A stretch of DNA of 13,192 bases from CAYGWP01 sp964353455 (lineage in GTDB: Bacteria; Planctomycetota; Phycisphaerae; FEN-1346): assembly GCA_964353455.1 (NCBI GenBank), contig CAYGWP010000101.1:1-13192 (forward strand), written 5' to 3'. The notes under the pieces are model-generated. The model was given only the letters and a program-made list of their open reading frames with translations. It was not told the DNA's origin and searched no databases. Numbering within the stretch: position 1 is the first letter of the stretch; the number at the start of each line of letters is the position of its first letter. This document shows, piece after piece, positions 7,318 to 13,192 of this stretch. The position numbers and the translations under genes were made by a program.

Positions 7318-10300
7318 ATGAGCACGTCCAGCCATTGGCAGGCCGCGGTCTGCGCCGCAGTGGTCGGCGCGGCGCTCGCACTCTGGGCGAGCGCGGCGCC
7401 TGCGCAGATCACCGTGACGCCGGCCGACGAACGCGGCGCCGACGGCGTGCCCGACGCAGTGCTCGCCGAGACGCCCTGGTACAAGTTCCACTTCATCCTC
7501 TGGGAGACCGGCTCCGCCGACTCGATGATCTACAAGCCCCTCGGCCACGAACTCCGGGCGGAGAACTACTACGGCAATCATCTGAATATGTTTCGCGATT
7601 GGGTCCGCCTGGCCGATCCCGACCCGATCGAAGGCTGCACCCGCAACGCGAGCGAGTTGGAGACGCGGGGGCAGTCGCGGCGGCCGGCGACGTACCGCGT
7701 GGTCCGGCAGGATGCGGAAGGGCTGGTCCTGGAATTCGAGATACGCGGCGCGGCCGCCGGCGGCCAGGCCTGGATGGAGAAGATCGTCCAGCGCCGGCGG
7801 CTCTTCCTGCGGGCCGGCAGCCCGGCCATCGTCGTCGAAAACGAGATCGTCAACACCGATGTCGCAGAGCGGTCCGTCCTGTTCGACGTCTTTAACGGCG
7901 TCTCCCTCGGGCGGGTCCGGACGTGCGTGGCCATGCCGGGTCCCGATGGGCAGACCACCGGCATCGACATCGCCGAGGAACGGGCCTCCAGTTTCATCTT
8001 TGCTCAGGACCTGGCCGACTCGTGGATCGGCGGGGTGAACCAGCAGGGCCTGGGCGCCGGCTTCTCCTTCGACTGGCCCGACCTCGACGCCATGCAGGTG
8101 TGCATGTATAAGACCGTGGGGTCGGCTTACCATGCCGTGATGCGGCGGCGAAGCATCCCCGCCGGCGGGTCGATCACGCTGCGTTACACGTTCATGCCTT
8201 TCACGGGCTTCGGGACCTTCGACGGCATGAGCGGCGACCTGGCCGGCGGCATCCTGGTCGGCCGCACCGCGAACTATGCCGATGATGTCGCACGGGGGGA
8301 ACTAAAGCCCGGCGCCGCGGTCCCCTTGAAGGTCTTCCTGGCGAGCGGGTCGGCCCGCTCTTGTTCGGTCCGCCTGCGGTGCGTCCGCCGCGAGGACGGC
8401 CAGGTTGTCCTCGACGAGACGCGGCCGGCGGCGCTCAAAGTCGCAGAGACGGCGGTGGTCGATGCCAGCCTGCCCATCGGCCAGGAAGGACTTTACGTGC
8501 TCACGGTCACGGTCGAGGGGGCCGGGGTGCGGCTGAGGATGGAGAAGCCGCTTGAGGTCGGGAAGACCCGCCTCGCCTATAAGGCCGCGGCGCCCGAGGG
8601 GGAGAAGCGCGGCCGGCGCGACGGCGGCATCGCCCTCGGTCCCGCGAAGATGAACCCGCAACTGAAGACGCTCGATCCGGCCCTCGTCACGCCGCACCTC
8701 GCGCTCCTTACGGGCCACGCGCGCGGCCCGGTCCGGGCGTTCTTCCTCACGCCGGCGGACTCGACGCTCGGCCACGTCCGCGAGATACGCGAGCGATCCG
8801 ACATCCAGGTGGAATATATCGCTATAACTAAGATTTCGATCCCTCGATATGATCTGCACCAGGGGGAACTGGCCGAGTTCTGCCAGCGGCTCCGCGCCGC
8901 CGACCCGCAGGTGCTCGTCACCTTCGGGATCGACTGGACGATCGGCCTCAGGCGCAAACTGGCCGACGAACTGCTGGACCGCGTCCGCGGCGGCATGGGC
9001 CTCGTCGCGGCGGTCCGAGACCTCGAAAAGCAGCCGGAACTCAAGGAGGCCGTTTCCCAGGCCCGCGCGGTGGCTGGGCCGCCGCTCTCGTCCATGGCCG
9101 TCGCCGGGCCGCCGATACGGTGCTACCAGTTGGACCGCGGCCGCATCGTCCTCATCACCTGCGATTGGAGTCATTCCCGCGATGCCGGCCGCGCGATGCT
9201 CACCGGATGGACCGACCTCGCCGCCGGCGCGCGACCCGTAGCCGTCCAGGAACTCCGCTGGCGCGGCTTCGAGTACGGTTACGCCCGCTTGGCCGATGCG
9301 ATCCGCTGGGCCGCCGGCCTCGACGCCCCCGTTACCGCTGCGGCGGCCACGCTCAAGGACGGGGTCGTGACGGTCACCGTCCGCAACGCCGGCGAGCCGG
9401 TGTCGGCCAGACTGTCCGTCGCCGCCCGCACCCGGCGGTGGGAGGTGCGGACCGATGGCGAGGCGGAAGTGACCGTCCCCGCGGGCGAGAGCCGCCAAGA
9501 AGTGAAGTTGCGCGGGCCGCTCGACGGCGGGCCGCTGGCCCTTGAAATCCACGTCCGCGACAAGGCCGGCAAGGTCCTTGCGTTCGCATCGGCGGCCGCC
9601 AGCGTAGATACGCCGGCCGCCGTACGGGTCCTTCCCGATCCGCCGTACCAGCGGGCCGGCCAGCCTGGAAAGTGCGTGGTGGAGGTTTCCGGCAAACTGG
9701 CCGGAGGCCGGTTGTCGGTCGATGTGATCGACCGCTTCGACCGCCTCGTCCTCAGCCGCCGCCAGGCGTTCCGGACCGACAAGGGCAGCGCGCGGATCGA
9801 GGCGCCGCTGGATGGCCTCAGCCCGCTCTGCGTCTATCACGAGGTCGTTGCGCGGGTCTATGGCGAGGCGGAAGGCGCTCCGCTACTCGCGGAAGGCACG
9901 GGCGAGATATTCATCCTCCCGGCAGAGCCGCCGTATGCCGACCGGTTCCTCCTGGGCGTCTGGGGCGCGCCCGAACGAGACGTCCTCCAGATACAGGGGA
10001 TGCTAGCCGCGGCCCGGCAGGTCGGCCTCACCTTGCACAGCCACTCGGCCCACGACGGGCTGCTGTACGCCACGGGCGGCTTCAAGGGCGCCCTGGTGGG
10101 CCTCAGCGCCAAGGAGCGCTACGCCAAGAAGGGCGAAGAGGTCAAACTTGACGGCGAGGGGCTGATCATGCACCCGCCGCTGCTTCCCGGTGCGGATGCC
10201 GTGGCGGCGGCAAAGGCCGAGTGGCAGAAGCGGGCACGTGCCCAGTTCGACACGGGAGCGTTCATCCTCGGCCTGGACGATGAGCGCAGGATGTCGGACG

Positions 10301-12174
10301 ATTTCGACATGAATCCGCAGACGCTGGGGGGCTTTCGCCGCTGGCTGGCCGCACGCCATCCGACCATCGCTGACCTCAACCGGGCCTGGGGGGCGAACTT
10401 CACCGATTTCGACCAGGTCCTCCCGAAGCCGCGCAGGCAACTGGCCGACTCGCCCAGCCTCGCGCCGTGGCTTGAGTTTCGTATGTACATTGGTGAAGTC
10501 CTGGGCGAATACTATATGAAGGCCGCGGCCGACTGGGCACGCGAGATCGACCCGCGCCTCTCCGTCTGCGAGTGGGGCATCTACGAGCCGAGCGCCGCGT
10601 GGCCTGTCGATTGGCGCCGGTACGCCTCCTGCTACCGCTATACCAGCCGGTACGGCGGCACGCAGGGCGTGCTGGAGGACCTCTTCCGCTCCTTCGCCCC
10701 CGGCACGCGGCACGGCGAGTGGCAGGGATACGGAATGATGGCCGTCAGCCCCGAGCGCCGCATCGCCCCCTGGCGCTCGCTCCTCGCCGGCGGCAGTTTC
10801 TGCTGGTTCTGGGAACTCCGCGATTCCGGCTCGCTCAATTACGCCGTGGTCACCTCCGACCAGCGCCCCACTGCCGGATACGCCGCGCTTGCAAGGGACG
10901 AGTTCCCCGACCTGACCGGCGGCATCGACCGGCTCGTCCTGGCATGCCGATTCACCGATGACCGGATAGCCGTCGCCTACTCGTACCCGTCCTGGCTGTG
11001 CAACCCGTCGGCGCTGGCCGGCCGCGCGAAGGTGATCGTCGAGGAACTCGGCTTCCAGCACACCTATGTCGATATGGACGACATTGCCGCCGGCCGCCTC
11101 GAGAAGGACGGCTACCGGATGCTCGTGATCCAGCAGGCGGAGTGCCTTTCCCGCGCCCATCTGGACGGCCTGCGGCGGTTCGTGGAGCAGGGCGGCGTCC
11201 TCGTCTGCGTCGGGCGGGTCGGCTCGCGGGACACCAATGGGGCGCCCTGGGCCGACGGCCCGCTCGCCGACGGCGTCACCGGGGTGAGCACCGCCCGCGC
11301 CGCCCCCCTGGGTCGGACCGCCGCAATCCAAATCGGCGATAAACCCGGCTCTTTATATGTCGATGTCAAGGATGTTACCGTATCGGGCGCCCAGGTGCTC
11401 GCCGAGGCCGACATCGACGGCGCGAAAGTGCCCGTGTGGACGGTCCGCACGCTTGGGCGCGGCAAGGTCTTCTGGTTGAACTCCACGCTCGAAGCCCACC
11501 GGACGGTTGTCACGGGAGGGGCGGCCGGCGAACGCTCGCTCGACCAGAGCGGTCCGGCCGCCGTCCGGGCGTCGCACTGGGCCGTCTTCGACCGGATGAT
11601 CGCCGAGGCCGGCCTCAAGCCCCGCCTGCGCCTCTTCGACGGCGACCGCCCCGTCTTCGACACGGAGACCTGGTACTACCGGACTCCGTCGGGGCGGTCG
11701 ATGCTGGCGGCGCACTACCTGGCCCAGAAGGTCGAGAAGCCGCTGGCGGTCCGCATCCAGAAGCCGGCCCACGTGTACGAGGTCCGCGGCCGCAAGTACC
11801 TGGGCCGCTCCGACGAGTGGACCGATGCGTTTCCGGAAGGTCGCATGAAGATATACGCGCTCCTGGATTACCGCGTGACCGGCATCGAGGTCGCCGTGCC
11901 CGGCGGCCTCCACGCGCCGGGCGAGACGGTCCCGGTCGCATGCACGGTGAAGGCCGACGGGGGGCCGGACCTCCACGCCTTCAGGCTTGAGGTCCGCGGG
12001 CCCGACGGGGCAGCGCTGCCGGCCTACGCCTTAACCGTCCTGGCCCCCGGCGGCACGGCGACGGTCCGCCTGCCCCTTGCCTTGAATCAGCCGCCGGGCA
12101 GGTACAAGGTCGGCGTCATCGACGTCCTTAGCGGCGCTGCCGCCGATGCGGAGTTCCAGGTTGCCGGGCAATGA
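7318..12174 (+). CDS. Giant secreted GH42-like beta-galactosidase-type multidomain protein
   Basis: 1618 residues, more than twice a usual GH42 enzyme. Signal peptide 1-29 (cleavage near APA/QIT). About 31-310: beta-sandwich resembling galactose-mutarotase domains (IVVENEIVNTDV, SITLRYTFMPFTGFG). About 315-415: Ig-like. About 460-669: Rossmann-type, glutamine-amidotransferase/ThuA-like domain (AFFLTP, VLVTFG, GGMGLVAAV). About 670-868: beta-sandwich repeats. About 869-1215: GH42-like TIM barrel, supported by LGLDDERRMSDDF, the GH42-style LNRAWGANFTDFDQVLPKP and the late-barrel segment WRSLLAGGSFCWFWELRDSG. About 1216-1345: beta-galactosidase trimerisation-like domain (LDGLRRFVEQGGVLVCVG). About 1346-1618: remaining beta-rich C-terminus. 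Glu989 fits the acid/base and Glu1134 (RHGEWQGYG) could be the nucleophile. Glu989 is preceded by Asp instead of the usual Asn. Likely an exo-acting galactosidase-type enzyme; substrate unproven and loss of activity possible. Confidence 0.8.
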   Translation: MSTSSHWQAAVCAAVVGAALALWASAAPAQITVTPADERGADGVPDAVLAETPWYKFHFILWETGSADSMIYKPLGHELRAENYYGNHLNMFRDWVRLADPDPIEGCTRNASELETRGQSRRPATYRVVRQDAEGLVLEFEIRGAAAGGQAWMEKIVQRRRLFLRAGSPAIVVENEIVNTDVAERSVLFDVFNGVSLGRVRTCVAMPGPDGQTTGIDIAEERASSFIFAQDLADSWIGGVNQQGLGAGFSFDWPDLDAMQVCMYKTVGSAYHAVMRRRSIPAGGSITLRYTFMPFTGFGTFDGMSGDLAGGILVGRTANYADDVARGELKPGAAVPLKVFLASGSARSCSVRLRCVRREDGQVVLDETRPAALKVAETAVVDASLPIGQEGLYVLTVTVEGAGVRLRMEKPLEVGKTRLAYKAAAPEGEKRGRRDGGIALGPAKMNPQLKTLDPALVTPHLALLTGHARGPVRAFFLTPADSTLGHVREIRERSDIQVEYIAITKISIPRYDLHQGELAEFCQRLRAADPQVLVTFGIDWTIGLRRKLADELLDRVRGGMGLVAAVRDLEKQPELKEAVSQARAVAGPPLSSMAVAGPPIRCYQLDRGRIVLITCDWSHSRDAGRAMLTGWTDLAAGARPVAVQELRWRGFEYGYARLADAIRWAAGLDAPVTAAAATLKDGVVTVTVRNAGEPVSARLSVAARTRRWEVRTDGEAEVTVPAGESRQEVKLRGPLDGGPLALEIHVRDKAGKVLAFASAAASVDTPAAVRVLPDPPYQRAGQPGKCVVEVSGKLAGGRLSVDVIDRFDRLVLSRRQAFRTDKGSARIEAPLDGLSPLCVYHEVVARVYGEAEGAPLLAEGTGEIFILPAEPPYADRFLLGVWGAPERDVLQIQGMLAAARQVGLTLHSHSAHDGLLYATGGFKGALVGLSAKERYAKKGEEVKLDGEGLIMHPPLLPGADAVAAAKAEWQKRARAQFDTGAFILGLDDERRMSDDFDMNPQTLGGFRRWLAARHPTIADLNRAWGANFTDFDQVLPKPRRQLADSPSLAPWLEFRMYIGEVLGEYYMKAAADWAREIDPRLSVCEWGIYEPSAAWPVDWRRYASCYRYTSRYGGTQGVLEDLFRSFAPGTRHGEWQGYGMMAVSPERRIAPWRSLLAGGSFCWFWELRDSGSLNYAVVTSDQRPTAGYAALARDEFPDLTGGIDRLVLACRFTDDRIAVAYSYPSWLCNPSALAGRAKVIVEELGFQHTYVDMDDIAAGRLEKDGYRMLVIQQAECLSRAHLDGLRRFVEQGGVLVCVGRVGSRDTNGAPWADGPLADGVTGVSTARAAPLGRTAAIQIGDKPGSLYVDVKDVTVSGAQVLAEADIDGAKVPVWTVRTLGRGKVFWLNSTLEAHRTVVTGGAAGERSLDQSGPAAVRASHWAVFDRMIAEAGLKPRLRLFDGDRPVFDTETWYYRTPSGRSMLAAHYLAQKVEKPLAVRIQKPAHVYEVRGRKYLGRSDEWTDAFPEGRMKIYALLDYRVTGIEVAVPGGLHAPGETVPVACTVKADGGPDLHAFRLEVRGPDGAALPAYALTVLAPGGTATVRLPLALNQPPGRYKVGVIDVLSGAAADAEFQVAGQ

Positions 12175-12192
12175 CAGAGTAGAGGTGCCACA

Positions 12193-13192
12193 CTACGGCT
12201 GGCTTGTTCCTCCCGCCAGGTCTCGGCGCTGCCAGACTCGCACGTAGTCGATCACGAAATCATCGGGCAGGCGGGCATCGTCCAGGGGGCTATTGTCCCA
12301 GCCGCCCATCGGCAGGGTGAACATCATGTCCGACGGCACGCTGGAGATGCGCGGGTCTTCCCATCGCGCCACCTCGCGCCCGTTGTAGAAGTAAACGGCG
12401 GACCCGGGGGCCCACAGCAGCCCCGCGGTGATGAATCCGTCCTTGTCGGGCTGGGCGTAAACCCTGTCCGTGCCGTTCCTCTTATGGGCCTCCTTGTAGC
12501 CGTCCCAGTGATGGGCGATGTTGAAGCGATACGGTCCCCACCGGGTGAGGTGCTCCATGATGTCGAACTCCATGCCGCCGTTGCCGGTGTCCTGGCGCTT
12601 CCACTGGGGGTCCGCGCCAGCGCCGCGGTCGGGCATCAGCCAGAACGCCGGCCACAGGCCGGGGGCGGTCGGCAATTTCATCCGCGCCTCGAAGTAGCCG
12701 TAGCGCTGCGTCCACTTGCCGTAGGTGTCGAGGTAGCCGGAGGCATAGTCGGTCACCCGCTCGTGCTTGGGGTCGTCGTTCTGGCGGCCCGGCTTCTTCT
12801 GGAACCGCAGCCTCGCCACTCCGCCGCCGATGATCGTGTTGTCTTTGCTGAAATGGCTCTTCTTGTCCCAGTAGTTCTCTCCATAGATGTTCCACTTCGA
12901 TGGATCAATGGCCGTGCCGTCAAACTCCTCGTCGAAGGTCTTGACCCAGTCTCCGGGCACTGGCGGCCGCTTGCCGAGCCAGTCGGGAAGGGGCGGCACG
13001 GGGGGCGCGGCCGCCCTGATCGACTCCACGCGCAGCGCGCGCTCGCCGTCCGAGCCGGCCGCAGAGATGGTCACGGCCGAGACAGCATCGTTGGTCACCC
13101 TGTTGCCGCTGTTATCCGGTCCGCTCCAGACCTTGGCGTTGGCGAAGGGAATGACGATCTCCTGCTCGGCCCCGGGCGCGAGCGGCGCGGCG
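12193..13192 (-). CDS. GH16 family endo-glycanase, 5' end outside window
   Basis: Minus-strand reading frame open to the window edge: 332 visible residues (first full codon 13191-13189), TAG stop at 12195-12193. The GTG at 13098 is only an internal valine, because the same frame continues upstream with PLAPGAEQEIVIPFANAKVW, apparently the tail of a beta-sandwich or carbohydrate-binding module. A Pro-rich linker (about 60-80) leads to the GH16 jelly roll (about 84-325): KTFDEEFDG, YGYFEARMKLP, LWPAFWLMP, MEFDIMEHL, YRFNIAHHWDGY, LPMGGWDNSPLDD and FVIDYVRVWQ. The motif E208-F-D210-I-M-E213 (bases 12553-12570) is the complete GH16 nucleophile/assisting Asp/acid-base set in the beta-bulge form, so it should be active. 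GH16 enzymes cut internal beta-1,3/1,4 bonds in glucans or galactans (laminarin, agar, carrageenan and similar); the subfamily cannot be told here. The gene converges on the GH42-like gene, with stops 18 bases apart. Confidence 0.9.
   Translation of the reverse strand, partial: AAPLAPGAEQEIVIPFANAKVWSGPDNSGNRVTNDAVSAVTISAAGSDGERALRVESIRAAAPPVPPLPDWLGKRPPVPGDWVKTFDEEFDGTAIDPSKWNIYGENYWDKKSHFSKDNTIIGGGVARLRFQKKPGRQNDDPKHERVTDYASGYLDTYGKWTQRYGYFEARMKLPTAPGLWPAFWLMPDRGAGADPQWKRQDTGNGGMEFDIMEHLTRWGPYRFNIAHHWDGYKEAHKRNGTDRVYAQPDKDGFITAGLLWAPGSAVYFYNGREVARWEDPRISSVPSDMMFTLPMGGWDNSPLDDARLPDDFVIDYVRVWQRRDLAGGTSQP

Noticed and set aside
9067..9117. Short internal repeat AVAGPP...AVAGPP in the GH42-like protein
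   Set aside because: Only two six-residue copies in a loop-like Gly/Pro region, with diverged flanks; most likely chance or a local low-complexity duplication with no support for function.
12193..13098. GTG at 13098 as the start of the GH16 gene
   Set aside because: The same frame stays open to the window edge and encodes a plausible beta-sandwich tail; no signal peptide follows the GTG. The true start lies outside the window.
1..13192. tRNA, rRNA, CRISPR arrays, insertion sequences, attachment sites
   Set aside because: No clover-leaf sequences, evenly spaced repeats, transposase motifs or terminal inverted repeats were recognised by eye on either strand.

Overview
The window is a CAZyme (carbohydrate-active enzyme) gene cluster from a GC-rich bacterium, roughly two thirds G+C by eye. 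Four genes lie on the + strand. A fifth, convergent gene is cut by the right edge. All four complete products start with an export signal (three Sec-type, one twin-arginine), so the locus makes secreted or periplasmic proteins. The very long multidomain glycosidases, the PQQ-like propeller with a 'DWPRWLGP' entry motif, the DNRLRE-like modules and the absence of SusC/SusD partners resemble Planctomycetota or related PVC/Lentisphaerae-type genomes. That placement is inference from protein style, with no marker gene to confirm it.

Layout. 1-67: promoter with an extended -10 and a consensus Shine-Dalgarno. 68-2119: exported PQQ-like beta-propeller protein with an extra N-terminal domain. 2120-2336: gap with a candidate terminator hairpin just after the stop, a weak promoter-like patch and the ribosome site of the next gene. 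2337-3953: Tat-exported protein with two partial DNRLRE-like modules and a polysaccharide lyase 14-like C-terminal domain. 3954-4024: short gap almost filled by a long inverted repeat. 4025-7255: 1076-residue protein with beta-sandwich domains, a GH2-type sugar-binding domain and a C-terminal GH5-like TIM barrel. 7256-7317: short gap with a strong ribosome site. 7318-12174: 1618-residue GH42-like beta-galactosidase fused to a mutarotase-like domain, Ig-like domains and two glutamine-amidotransferase-like domains. 12193-13192 (minus strand, 5' end outside the window): GH16 endo-glycanase with an intact E-x-D-x-x-E active site.

Together these suggest an extracellular cascade. The GH16 and PL14-like enzymes would cut long chains, the GH5-like protein would trim oligomers or branches, and the GH42-like protein would remove galactose-like end residues. 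The mix of a uronate-type lyase fold with galactanase-type folds points to an anionic algal or plant polysaccharide, but the sequence does not fix the substrate. No transporter, regulator, sulfatase, mobile element, tRNA, rRNA or CRISPR array is visible. The most unusual items are the domain-rich 1618-residue GH42-like protein whose putative acid/base Glu is preceded by Asp instead of Asn, the apparently order-swapped half-modules in the lyase-like protein, and the unassigned domains in the propeller and GH5-like proteins.
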